Positions 53,578-64,000 of a DNA stretch of 64,000 bases are shown piece after piece. Both the position numbers and the translations under genes were made by a program. The stretch spans positions 682,001-746,000 of the forward strand of contig NJPS01000079.1 in assembly GCA_002946415.1 (NCBI GenBank), written 5' to 3'. Within the stretch, counting starts at the first letter, position 1. Each line of letters begins with the position of its first letter. Source of the stretch: Rutstroemia sp. NJR-2017a BVV2. Lineage: Eukaryota; Ascomycota; Leotiomycetes; Helotiales; Rutstroemiaceae. The notes under the pieces are model-generated. The model was not told the DNA's origin, made no database searches, and worked only from the letters and a program-made list of their open reading frames with translations.

Positions 53578-56048
53578 ATGGATTCAACATTGTATCCATG
53601 GTATCCATGGTATTCAGAACCATCCGCCTATCCAGCAACTATTCACATACCTTCAAACGATCAACCAGCATGGCTGCAACCACAACCTCAATCTGTCGGT
53701 TCGATCCAGCTGAGTAGTGAACAAACAAAAGCAAAGAAGTTTACGGCAGAGGATTGGGAAACGCACGAGCAGGAAATCACAAAACTGTACGACGAAAATT
53801 CTCTGGCTAGCATTATGAAATTGATGAAAGAGCGACATGGGCTTCAAGCCACGTAAGTAACTGCTTTTCTGCGACATAGCAACTGCTTACCGCATATTAG
53901 TCGGAAACAGTATCTAAATAAACTCAAGAAATGGGGCCTCAATAAGAACGTTCAGCCACATGAGATGAAATTTATAATATGGAAACAACAGAGTCGACTC
54001 GTGGAAAGCGGCAAACCATCTGCATTTCGGATACGAAAACGACCAATACCTCCGGGAAAGATTAGTCGATATATAAAAGATCACGGGATCGAAACAATTC
54101 GAGATAACGATAGCAACATGGATGAGAGGACGAGCCCAATAGGTATGTCTCCCGCTTTATAAATTCATACTAAGAAGAATGATCAAACTCATATTTACAT
54201 ATAGCTACTCCCGGAGCCATCAGCTATTATACTCCATCAGCTACGGGGCCTGTGACACCACATGCAGCTGGAAGTCCACCGGCTTCTCTGAGTCCACGAT
54301 TATCATTTTCTAAGCAAGGCCATCCATTTCAGTTTGGCGATCCTGGTCCAATACTTCCGAGCTCACCTTGGGTTGCTCAGAGTCCCGGTGACTATCATAT
54401 GCAATTCTCATCGCCTATGTCTATCGCTGCGTCGCCAGCAACTTCACCCTCTACTTTTCCTGAACTGGATGAAGGTGCATTTACTGGTCAAAGTCCTGCA
54501 CCATTTTCTACCCCATCGACCCCTCAAGCGTATGATTATGATTTGTGGCAGAACGGGGCAATGGGAGTTGTCCACGATAGTGATAATGCACATACACTGG
54601 AAAGCATGCAGGACAAAGCAGATGAGCTCAACAGACAAGGGAGGTACAGCGCGGCTGAGAGGATGTACCGGCTGGTACTACAGCAAAAGGAGAACGTACT
54701 AGGATATAAGCATCCAGATACAATTGCATGTATGGCCTCTCTCGCAGATATACTCAAGAGACTGGGAAGATACAGGGCAGCCGAGCAGATGGAGCGGCAG
54801 ACACTTAGACTCAGCCAGGAAGTGCTGGGTCCTAAGCACCCAGTTACGTTCGCAAGCATAGACCGACTCACGATGGTACTAGTCGAACAAGGAAGGTATA
54901 AGTCTGCTGAGCAGATAGGCCAGTCAGCTTTGGAGCTCAGAGTGAAGCTACTAGGATCTGAGCACCCTGATACACTAAGAAGTATGGGAACTATGGCATG
55001 GGTGCTTAACGACCAAGGAAGGTATATAGAGGCCGAGCGCATGAGCAATCAGGCATTACAGCTCAGGCAGAAGGTTCTTGGACCTGATCACCCCGACACT
55101 CTGGCGAGCATGAATGTCCACGCTTGGTCGCTAGCGAAACTAGGAAGGCATATGGAGGCTGAACGGATAGGCAGGCAAGGACTAAAACTTAGGCAGGAGG
55201 TCCTAGGCGATGAGAATCCCAGAGCACTAGAGAGTATGGGCCTGCTTGCTCCGATACTATTCTTTCAAGGCAGGTATATCGAATCAGAGGAAATGGAAAT
55301 GCAGACAATGAAGCTCAAGCAGAAGGTCCTCGGCCCAAAACACCCACTTACACTGAATTGTGTACACAACCTGGCGCTTATACTCGCTCAGCAGAGTCGA
55401 TATATTGAAGCAGAAGAGATGTATAGGCAGGTACTAGAGCTCAGGCAGAAAGTCCTCGGCCTAGAGCACCCATCTACGCTGAATACTACACACAACCTTG
55501 CGACTACACTCGCTGAACAGAGCAAGTATATTGAAGCAGAAGAGATGTATAGGCAGGTACTAGAGCTCAGGCAGAAAGTCCTCGGCCTAGAGCACCCATC
55601 TACGCTGAATACTACACACAACCTTGCGGCTACACTCGCTGAACAGAGCAAGTATATTGAAGCAGAAGAGATGTATAGGCAGGTACTAGAGCTCAGGCAG
55701 AAAGTCCTCGGCCTAGAGCACCCATCTACGCTGGATACTACACACAACCTTGCGGTTACACTCGCTGAACAGAGCAAGTATACTGAAGCAGAAGAGATGT
55801 ATAAGCAGGTACTAGAGCTCATGCAGAAAGTCCTCGGCCTAGAGCACCCATCTACGCTGAATACTACACACAACCTTGCGGCTACACTCGCTGAACAGAG
55901 CAAGTATATTGAAGCAGAAGAGATGTATAAGCAGTTACTGGAGCTCGGCCAGAAGGTCCATGGCACAGAGCACCCATTTACGTTGGCTTGTATACGCTCC
56001 CTCTTGTCTGTACAGGATAGGATGACTCCAGAACTCTGGATGGTTTAA
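53578..56048 (+). CDS. Clr5 domain protein with C-terminal tetratricopeptide repeats
   Basis: Exons 53578-53852, 53901-54142 and 54205-56048 join in frame to 786 residues. Residues about 56-108 (TAEDWETHEQEITKLYDEN...RKQYLNKLKKWGLNKN) are a Clr5 domain, a helical DNA- or protein-binding module named after fission-yeast silencing factor Clr5 and common at the N-terminus of fungal TPR and ankyrin proteins. A Pro/Ser-rich linker (about 170-300) leads to about eleven 42-residue TPRs of kinesin-light-chain type (EAEEMYRQVLELRQKVLGLEHPSTL). The last five start at 55401, 55527, 55653, 55779 and 55905, exactly 126 bp apart and nearly identical in DNA, while the earlier ones are diverged. No NTPase domain lies between. 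A promoter with TATA box is visible upstream. A role in recognition or silencing is inference. Confidence 0.88.
55401..55950 (+). repeat. High-identity 126-bp tandem array in the TPR region
   Basis: Units begin at 55401, 55527, 55653, 55779 and 55905. By direct comparison units 1 and 2 differ at one base, units 2 and 3 at two, units 2 and 4 at three. The last unit decays after about 45 bp. All are in frame (42 codons). Confidence 0.95.
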
Positions 56049-56594
56049 GGATGAGGTCATGTAACTAGATGGGTTGGCTGGGATCATATGATCAGGGGAA
56101 TCCCAGGAACTGAGGATCTGTATAGTCAAGATATATTTCATTAGAATACAGAGCTTCGTGCTCACCTCAATTCCTCATTGTACTTCTTGCATTGATAGTT
56201 ACTCAGTGCAATTGACTTTCCAACTAACATACTGGACTCAGTGTCGCCGATTTTCTACTTTCGTCTTTGGACATGAGCAGTCACTGCTCTAACCCAAGCC
56301 TAGCTACGTAGTAAAGGTGGTGATTATGATGAATCATTTTCACACTGACTACAAAAGTCTCCCCTCAGGCCCTCAGGGAGAAAATTCAATCGTTTGACGA
56401 CTGTGTTTCCTGAGACGTAGTTGAAGGGGCTCAATCGTAGGTTCAATCCAACCTTATAATTATGGGCTAAAGGACTAACTAGTGGTTATTGTATATAGGC
56501 TATAGCCCCTGAGCTAGTAGCCTTAAGCGGTCACGCTAAGCCCAGGTATATATTGGTGCGATTTGTGGCCGACTCATCACACGACGAAACCACC
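56049..56594. other. Spacer between the TPR gene and an exonuclease relic
   Basis: Contains the TPR gene's 3' region. Nothing else recognised; a tRNA-like T-loop word at 56431-56446 has no matching partner boxes. Confidence 0.5.
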
Positions 56595-57567
56595 AATATA
56601 TAAACTCAGACTCTCGAATCGCCACGCCCTCTATTGCAGCATCGAGAACGTCAGGTTGTTCTATTAGATCACACCGCATTAATTGGACATCCTTTAGGAC
56701 GACGGTCTTTCTCACACCGACACGGCCAAATTGCCGCTTACACAGACATAGACGACCTACAAACACTTCGGAATTTACTTCTCTCATCTTCTTCAGATCC
56801 AGTCTTCATGGCCATCGACTTTGAAAGACCGCAATGTTAATAATTGCTTCAGCATGGGTGCCTAGACATACAAAGACGGTCTTACCATCCTTGATACGAG
56901 GTGCCTTAGTTCGACATCAAAATTTACGACTTTTAACTTTATTACTGGAGACGATACATACTTCGAAGAGTCAGCGTCTACTTTTCACTGGGGTGCTGCG
57001 GAGAAAATTCCTACCACGGGCATGCTATCAAAGATTAATGACTCCCTTGGGATCTATTAAAATAGAAATATCATTCTTGTTGGACATGGGATGTCAAATG
57101 ACCTTGCTGCATTAAAAGCTCTTGGGTTTGATTTCGAAGAAAATTTAATTGTTGCAAAATTAGATACATATCTGCTTGCACGGGATTTGCAAATGGGACA
57201 TCTTCCTTTGAAGAATCTACTTAAAGAGCTGCATTTTCCTTGCAATTTCAAAATCCATAACGCAGGCAACGACGCAGACTTTACGCTCCGAGCGTTGCTA
57301 TTGCTGGATATTAAGGCTATTGGGGTGCCAGAAAGCAAGGAAACGTCAGAAATAGTTAAGATACTTTGGTAGGTCGCTATGGAAGAGCTATTGTCACGAA
57401 AAAAGAAGAAATTTATCCGACGGAAAGCCGCGAAGACAAGGACGCTTGAAGAGCAACAAGAGATTCGAGAAAGACGGCGATAGCAACGGGAGCTGTATGA
57501 AGAGACGTTCCTTTGTAATACAACGTCCCGAAGTGCTACGGAGTCTGAGACTGATTCAAATTTTTAG
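56595..57567 (+). pseudogene. Relic of a DEDDh exonuclease (Gfd2/YDR514C-like)
   Basis: The first part (about 56598-56837) reads VVLLDHTALIGHPLGRR to DPVFMAIDFE, with the DxE pair of DEDD exonucleases. Reading then shifts by one base and continues to 57567: NVNNCFSMGA, stop, TYKDGLTILDTRCL, then NRNIILVGHGMSNDLAALKALG (in pieces VGHGMSNDLAAL), then LPLKNLLKEL and HNAGNDADFTLRALLLL, which holds the H....D of DEDDh motif III. In-frame stops at 56863 (TAG), 57058 (TAA), 57370 (TAG) and 57481 (TAG) each become Gln (CAG/CAA) with one C-to-T change at CpA, the RIP signature. A charged tail (KKKKFIRRKAAKTRTLEEQQEIRE) precedes a final TAG at 57565. The live gene would have been a ribonuclease-H-fold nuclease. 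Confidence 0.72.
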
Positions 57568-58302
57568 ACATGACAACGGGCATATTCGCTGGTCCTCTGT
57601 GGCGTCGTATGAAAGATGCCCTGCGTGGTAACTCATTCACGTCGAGTCCCATCCTTAGTAGCAATCGTCAGTCTGTGAGCACATCCAGACACTCTTAAAG
57701 CAGAGCTTCGGAGGAGCGAGGAACACTTCTCAATGGCCATTATTGTTGGAAATACAACGATATCCACCATCGAGTCATCGACCCAATCGTAACAGGCACC
57801 CAGAGACTTTTTGCGAGTTTCAGGAGTACGTTTCACTCAGCAGCACGAATGCAATGATCCTTGTGACTAAAGTCATCATTAACTTGTGTGCTTGGATTGC
57901 TAGTTGGCATGAGATCTATCTGGACGATTCGTTGTCACGGAATTCATCTCTGGCATCATAGAACTCGACCGATTGTACTCTTCTTAAACACTATCAGTAT
58001 TATGTTACGCTTGATTTCCCTTTCACGAATAATTCTATTCCTAGAGCATTTGATAAGAAAAGTGCTAACCTTCTAGCGACTGTATTGGCTACGACGATCA
58101 ACAGTCATTTAGTGGTCCCGACAGCCACAGACGCGCCACGTAGTATCTCGCTCGCGCACAATAAATTTGAGTTATTTTCCTTGCGCCTGAAAACCAGACA
58201 CATCTCACCATACCATCCCTATCATTTCAACATCTCCTCCTTCGGCTTCTCCATGACCTCGTCTCCATACAACTGATCCCCACAAACATCAATACAAACA
58301 CC
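57568..58302. other. Gene debris without a supported gene
   Basis: A stop-free stretch at 57962-58276 (plus) reads like protein in part (TLLKHYQYYVTLDFPFTNN) and a minus-strand frame at 57633-57836 does too (VDIVVFPTIMAIEKC). Neither has a start, a domain or splice support. Given the relic next door, both may be decayed sequence. Confidence 0.35.
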
Positions 58303-59331
58303 TCACATCTCTGTCGGGCCCATTTCATCCATCCCCATGTCTCCCGTTCCAACCCAACACCAAAAATACCCCAAAAGCTCAATAGCGACTTTACAATGTC
58401 CTTCCGGATCTAGAGGATCGTCGTCATAATACCCTTCATGACCAGCCGCGACCGCATGTACAAATGGTATTTGTCCCTGTGAAGGAGACAAAAGTGAGGA
58501 GATGGCTGCATCGTCTACGTAGAGGAAGTTATTCATGGCAGCGAAGACAGTATCTCTGGCTTCGGGAGTTGGGAATCTTAGATCGTTCATCACGTCGTCG
58601 TGTTTCCTGTCGAAAAATCAGCTTGGTTTCATTAATCATAAATCATGTGAGTCCCCGCCTGCCCTCAATCTAATTCTCAGGAACTCACCGTCTCAACAAC
58701 CGTAGATCTACGTCAACTTGCTGAACATTAACATCCTCAACCCAAGCAATTTTGAAATACCTCCTCATATCCTCCGGATCCGCCTTTTCAGAAGCTTCGT
58801 GTTCCCATTGCATCAACATTAACTTTTCACATTTCTCCGTGAAACTCGCCCAGGTCTGTGAACTAATAGAGAGACTAGTGCAGTGGAACGCGATGAAGGA
58901 TACAAAATTGCTTCTATGATTATTGGGAGAGGAAAGACAAGGTCCGCCACCATTCCGGGATATGATTTTTGCCCAGAAACCGTCGTGGCGGCGGTCTAAT
59001 AGGAACGGAAGGGTCGTAGCTGGGTGAAGGCGTGGAGGGAAGAGAGAGGGTTGAGTGCGATAGTTTGTAGGAAGGCTTTTGAGGTTGAGCTTGGTTTTGG
59101 GCTTAAGGTTGGGGGGGACTTGATTCTGTATAGTAACGGAGGCTGGATATCTTTTGATGGGGTAAAAAGAGGGCCTGAGGATGCGGGCGCAAATGATGAA
59201 AGCGAGGTAATGTTTGGAGGAAAGCGGTCGATAGGCGGAGACGTCTCATCGTCGCGGATACTCTGGAGGCAAGAGAAGGTTGCATCGTTGAGAGATATCT
59301 GAGGTAGCCTGCAGCCGGTGCAGTGATTCAT
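58303..59331 (-). CDS. Hypothetical protein, first exon unresolved
   Basis: The secure part is a long exon open from about 59245 to 58689 (LAFIICARILRPSFYPIKR, LPFLLDRRHDGFWAKIISRN, FVSFIAFHCTSLSI, MRRYFKIAWVEDVNVQQ), then an intron (58607-58688, GTGAGT to GACAG) and exon 58606-58303 (KHDDVMNDLRFPTP...HEGYYDDDPLDPEGH). Upstream, an ATG at 59331 opens another frame (MNHCTGCRLPQISLND) that overlaps the long exon out of phase. One splice (59262 to 59118) would join them in phase with GTATCC and TCAAG, but both signals are weak; a frameshift is as likely. A TATA-like TATATATAA (minus sense, 59369-59361) sits only about 30 bp before that ATG. Family not recognised. Confidence 0.5.
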
Positions 59332-59395
59332 GAGCTACCCCCAGATTTAACTCTCAACACTTATATATACCCTCTCAATCATATTCACTAATTGA

Positions 59396-59485
59396 CCAAA
59401 TGAAAGAAATTCAATGAACTTGCTTTCATTGCCATATCTCAAAAAGTGATTTTTTTTTTAAATCATTGGAGTTCGTCGGTGGTTA
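59396..59485. mobile_element. Fragment related to the 5.4-kb inverted-repeat element
   Basis: These 90 bp align without gaps to 5551-5640, the right inner part of the MITE-like element; I count about 71 identical bases. Shared words include AAATGAAAGAAAT, ATATCTCAAAA and AGTTCGTCGGTGGTTA. The terminal inverted repeat beyond GGTTA is not present, so this is a truncated or diverged copy. Confidence 0.65.
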
Positions 59486-61881
59486 CTTCGCTTATTTAGC
59501 GCTTCAACCTTGGAATACCTCGTCTAGGGCGGAAGATGTATAGTCTCAGCTTGTACTCCGTGCAGTATAATTCACCCAGATGCTTACAGGTGGTGATGTC
59601 ACACAAGATTCAAGGAGCTTCGTTCGTAATGGCTTGTGTTCAATCAAAGAGATTAGTCATTCATGTTACCGCGCTTCCTGTGGAACATGCTGCCTCTTAC
59701 TCAATCTGATTAGCCTCAGATTCCGAGTTCCAAAATGTCTAATATTGAAGCTAAGCTAAACGCCTTGGAACTTGAGTAAGAGGCTGCTAGCTTTCGCTTA
59801 GTGAGGAAGACCTGCACGCTGTGGATTTTAGTTTTTACATGCCGACACCGAAACCCGATCTGAGCTTCTTTTATCTCTACCTAGAAATAAACTAAACGGG
59901 TTTCAAAATAGTTCCTAACATATCCCAAATTACCATCGAAGTATATTAATAGATCTAAGTTAACTGAGTACTAATATCTCAACTCACTGATTTGTGAGTA
60001 AATAGAGAGTATCAGAGCAAGAATTTGGTGTGTAGAGACTAAACTCCACCGCGTGTGTCTCAATCACGTGCTATTTAGGGTAAAACCAAGAAACAATTTC
60101 TTGAAGTCTCATGATACCAAATACAACCAGGTTTCTAGATGGGGCACAGAGTATATTCGGCTGTACAGAATTTGAAAACAAAGCCTCTCCGACTTTATGA
60201 TCATCATATGTTATAACCTCCTCGTCGGTCAATGCCTCGCTGTGTTACAGCCTCGGAATCACTAGCTGAGCTCGGTGGCCATCAATAATTCGAGCATCAT
60301 CACCGAATAGGACTCAGTATGGGCGGGTCCATCAATCAACCTCGTGAAAAGCGCGTGTCGTACGATCCGTAAAAGCCGCAAAGGTCGAGCGCGAGAAGAG
60401 CAAAATCAGAAGACGGTGGCTATTCACCTCCGCAGAACCACACTGGCTGGGAAGAGTGTGATTGGTCTAGACCTGGACGAGAACGACGCCGGCTTGTGCC
60501 CTCCTGAATCTTATTAGAATCAGCTCTCGTACTTTGCCTTCTATGGCGTACAATAATTATACTTTTCCAAACGAAAAGTATATGTTGTTGGCGGCCAAAA
60601 CGACCTTACGATACGGATGAACCCGAAAATGGGCAAGCAGCCGTGGAATACGAACTGTCTGATACTGCGGTCACATTATCGTGCAGCTACACGGCCTATC
60701 TCCCTGTAGCCCCCGCGTCGCGTGGAGATGGAAAACTATTGATGCACAAGTCCAAGGAACTTCCCCATGATCATACCAACAGTTTGTATTCCGCAGTGGA
60801 GACGCCAAGGTGGGGGCCGGCCAGCCTCACTCATGGTGGAACCCAAGGAGATGATCTCCCGCTCGAAAGAAACGATCTGTGTTCGGAAGAATCTTATCTC
60901 TCTGCCTCTCCTTCTCCCCACAACCTGTCACTCGAGCTTTGTTGCAGTTTTCCAGTCGAACAATCACTCGTCCAACGTCCAGGGACCGGGTACAAAAAGT
61001 CACACATTTTTCGCAGGTCAGGTATGTCAGCCGTACATAAGGTCTGATTTTGCTTCTTTTCAATAGTTCAAATGCATTGCAGTGACACGATGGCGCTCTA
61101 GGAAGATTTGAGTATCCTCTAGTGAGGAGGGTTACATTTAGTCAAGCTTTTTACCTCAATTCGGAAAATTAATTCTTTTGTTCCTGAATTATCTACATTC
61201 GGTATCTGCGGGCAAGGATTCGTCAAGGGCAAGGTCTACTAATCCGGAAGCACAATGTCACTTTGAAGTTCTAACCGAAATAAAATCTTCTCAAAACGCA
61301 TACACTGACAACTGCAGTCTTTGTTGCGCCCACTTATGTCAAGCTGACAGATAGGCTTTATCAATATTGAAGTCGAGATATGGGATTATTCCAAGATCAT
61401 GCCACAAAGACCCGCGATGAGGTTGGACAAGTTGTACCGATGAGGATGAAGGTGAGCGATTGTGAACCGAATGGAAGAGTAGGCTGTGATGGTCCACGAT
61501 AATTGAAGTCGGATTCTTCCTGGATGTATCATATTCTTCCTCAAAGGTCATCGTTGTGATGTACGCCTGCCTGGCGCATGAGTATACGTTGGTGGGATTT
61601 GGTAGCCGGTTACTTCCTTGCCCTGTTGAGCTTGCTCATTTGGCAACGTGCATCTTGCTTCTCAATAAACATTAACGTCGAAGGTAACCTTGCGAGCGCC
61701 ACATGATAGTGGAACTGCTTTTTATATTTCTGGCGTTTTGTTGCGAATGACACATGGACGGCTGCGCTACGAGCCTCGCTCATGCCACAAGTTAACGGCA
61801 AAGATCGAGACCAATCTGTATCCTACCTAGTCTCTCACCGGAAAAGACTGCGCTCTCCGCATGATCTTGGAAGCATCAACA

Positions 61882-61890
61882 TATAAATAA
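61882..61890 (+). promoter_or_regulatory. TATA box of the WSC gene
   Basis: TATAAATAA lies 140 bp before the start codon at 62022, a normal distance for a short fungal leader. Confidence 0.5.
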
Positions 61891-62021
61891 TCTCATCCCC
61901 TTCAGCGTAGTCCGCGAACATTCCAAATTGGCTACAGTTATCTCATTGCTTCAATTGTCTCTGTGCCCCCCCTTCAAGCAATACATTCGCTGTACATCGG
62001 GTGGTAGTATCTCTAGTCAAG

Positions 62022-64000
62022 ATGTTGACCAAAGCATACATCATGGCTACGGCAGTATCCACCATCTTAACAGGTGTTAATGCTGGCTCTCTCCTTGTTG
62101 AACGAACGCAACCACAGCTTCCGTCTTGTACCAATCACACTGCTTTCGTCTATGCTGGTTGCTTCTTGGATCCTAGCAGTCCTAGTGCTTTGATCGATAG
62201 ACCCACCGGTCTCGACTTCTCGAACATGACTATCCAGATCTGCGTTGATTTTTGTAAAGGTTAGTTTTTGTTTGGTGATTGAAGGCGAAAGACTAATATT
62301 TCACAGGCAATGGATATAAATATGCTGGACTTGAATAGTATGTCTCTCCAAATCCCGTTCTTTATTCCCAAGCCCCGATACAACGCCCTGAATCATATTT
62401 ATATATCTGCCTCAGATGCTAATAGATTAAACAGCTACGGCGACTGCTTCTGTGGGGCCTCAGTTCGTGGCACGCAGACTAATGAAACGGACTGTAGTTA
62501 CCCTTGCACGGGTGACCAGACCGAAGTTTGTGGTGGCTTCGAAATAATATCTGTATATCAAGACACAACTTTCCCCACTGTTGATGACACTACCATTTCA
62601 GATTACATGCCAATGGGATGCTGGTCTGATCTTGGACCAAATGGTCGCACGCTCGCGTGGAAGCAAGACCAGATTCCCAATGAAAACATGACTACTGAAG
62701 CATGTCTCTCCGCATGCAAACAAGGTGGCTATGCCTTTGCAGGAACTGAATACTCCCAAGAATGTTGGTGTGGCGTGGTCCTCGGCAATGGAACTGCAAA
62801 GGTTGACGATTCTAATTGTGCTATGCCATGCAATGGTAACACTGGCGAGATTTGTGGTGGTGCCGCCAATTTGAATCTGTATGTGGCGAAAGATCTGGAG
62901 TCTACAGAATCTTGCAATGGTGGAGGAGGTAGTTCGTCGTCGTCGTCCAGTAGTAGCTATCCTACCTCGACAACCAGCTCTGTGCTGTCGTCGTCATCAA
63001 CATATACCAGCACGACCGACTCATCGTCCAGCACAAGTAGCTCCACTTCCAGCTCATCTGTGCCATCATCAACATATACCAGTACGACCGACTCATCGTC
63101 CAGCACAAGTAGTTCCACTTCCAGCTCGTCTGTGCCATCTTCAACGACAACGATTTCCTCGACGACATCGTCGAGTTCCTCATCTTGTCCTTCGCCTGTC
63201 TCAAGTACGAGTTCAACAAGCGTTAGCTCCACCATTTCAAGTACAAGCAGCTCTTCGTCGCTAACGTATCCAACGACTTCGTCCACATCAAAACCGAGCA
63301 CTACCTCGTCCACATCGAAACCAACTACTACCTCTCCGTCTACAACTAAAACTAGTGTCTCTCTTTGTACCTCTACAACAAGCATTGTTCCAACACCGAC
63401 ATGCGAGTACAAATGCGGCAACTGGTGTTCCAATCCCATCCCAACATTCACCGACAAAAACTCCTGTTTGACAGCAGCCGGCTCCTGTGCTGTCCAACTT
63501 ACTTCCTGTCTCCTCGGAGCCGGTTTCCCTTCAGCACTCCAATGTCTCTCCTTCGCATCTTGGTGCCAGAACGTTGCTTCCTACTGCTCAAGCTACTGCC
63601 CTGGAAACTCCTGCTCCGTCTCCGGCTGCAAAGGCAAATATCCACCCACCGGCCCCTCTCCACCACCCGTCAGCTACTCAACCAGTGTCTACACCTGTCC
63701 CGCTACTCTTAAAACCACTACTACTTCCTCTAAACCCAGTTCCACAAGCAGCATCGTCCCCGTCCCCACCTGCAGCAACATTTGCACCCAACCCAACAAC
63801 CCCAGCAAAGGCTACGGTTCATCCTCCCCCGTCGGCAACATTCCCCTCCCATGTCTCACGTGCAACAATCTACAACAAGACTATAACGCCGGATACCCAT
63901 TCAAGCTTTATACGAACAAGGATTCAGGCAGTTGCAACAGCTACACCAGGCCGAATTGCGGACAGGGCTGCAAGGATGCCTGCGATACGCAGTATACTAG
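62022..64000 (+). CDS. Secreted WSC-domain protein, truncated by the window end
   Basis: Exons 62022-62259, 62307-62337 (31 bp) and 62435 onward join in frame; no stop occurs before 64000, so the C-terminus is missing. Residues 1-21 form a signal peptide (AYIMATAVSTILTGVNA). Two WSC domains follow: YAGCF...CVDFCKGNGYKYAGLEYYGDCFCG, split here at both introns, and MGCWSDLG...ACLSACKQGGYAFAG..YSQECWCG with CGG at the end. WSC domains bind carbohydrate; in yeast Wsc sensors one WSC and a Ser/Thr stalk report cell-wall stress. A long Ser/Thr-rich stalk comes next, then a cysteine-rich module (about 63390-63650: CEYKCGNWC...CSSYCPGNSC) and a second Cys-rich part. No membrane span is seen before the cut, so receptor versus secreted wall protein stays open. 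Confidence 0.85.
62997..63140 (+). repeat. Two-copy 72-bp tandem repeat in the Ser/Thr stalk
   Basis: Units 62997-63068 and 63069-63140 differ at only a few bases and are in frame (24 codons), encoding a STYTSTTDSSSSTSSSTSSS-type stretch. It is a recent duplication in a region that commonly varies in length. Confidence 0.88.

Larger units (their letters stand above)
59332..62021. other. Spacer with an element fragment
   Basis: Contains the element fragment (59396-59485) near its left end and the WSC gene promoter at its right end. Frames at 60643-61063 on both strands overlap each other and have no domain or splice support. Confidence 0.45.

Noticed and set aside
55401..55950. Possible CRISPR-like or satellite array
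   Set aside because: Units are contiguous without spacers, in frame and encode TPRs inside a eukaryotic gene.
55388..55966. 192-codon minus-strand frame with repeats
   Set aside because: Antisense shadow of the 126-bp TPR array; the plus-strand TPR reading is clearly the real one.
56380..56470. tRNA-like T-loop word near 56440
   Set aside because: No A-box, no acceptor stem pairing and no anticodon arm at the right distance.
60643..61063. Frames of 78-134 codons on both strands
   Set aside because: They overlap each other, show no domain and lack credible splice signals.

Overview
The window looks like nuclear DNA of a filamentous ascomycete (Pezizomycotina). The signs are short GT-AG introns of about 48-105 bp inside conserved eukaryotic genes, large A/T- or pyrimidine-rich spacers, fungal families (DUF2457, Clr5, WSC, fungal STAND N-terminal domain, fungal IFI6-like), and one relic whose stop codons fit repeat-induced point mutation (RIP). 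A leotiomycete is my guess from overall protein character; no marker in the window proves it. Exon limits below were worked out by hand from splice signals and frame.

Region by region: (1) 1.4-4.1 kb holds a divergent mitochondrial pair, the pyruvate dehydrogenase X component (minus) and a TMEM223-like membrane protein (plus). (2) 5.4-6.3 kb holds a 213-bp MITE-like inverted-repeat element and a small secreted 8-cysteine protein. (3) 6.3-15.3 kb is about 9 kb with no gene I can support, rich in simple repeats and TGTACAGTA-type motifs. (4) 15.3-26.0 kb holds an STK11IP-like leucine-rich-repeat protein, a 4-kb gene-poor G-rich spacer, the COPII GTPase SAR1 in six exons and a patatin/DUF3336 lipase. 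(5) 26.9-29.2 kb is a small degenerate island: a 69-bp tandem repeat, a gene carrying only a STAND-type N-terminal domain, and a broken beta-propeller-like gene. (6) 29.4-33.2 kb holds a disordered Cys-cluster protein and the ATP synthase delta subunit in five exons. (7) 38.2-43.8 kb holds a DUF2457 protein and an arginine/aspartate-repeat protein behind a 5-kb spacer. (8) 46-52.5 kb holds five minus-strand-type accessory metabolic and orphan genes, including a duplicated-type CoA transferase, an unknown 420-residue protein, a GNAT acetyltransferase and an IFI6/ISG12-like membrane protein. (9) 53-64 kb is the most dynamic part: a Clr5-TPR gene with almost identical 126-bp repeats, a DEDDh-exonuclease relic with four Gln-to-stop changes, a hypothetical gene with an unresolved first exon, a second relative of the MITE-like element, and a two-WSC secreted protein cut by the window end.

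Core functions (pyruvate oxidation, ATP synthase, COPII budding, lipid hydrolysis) are scattered as isolated genes and form no pathway cluster. The accessory parts (5 and 9) share repeat growth, decay and families linked in fungi to self/non-self recognition or silencing. The best candidate for something new is the Clr5-TPR gene with its high-identity repeat array and its tandem-repeat promoter.
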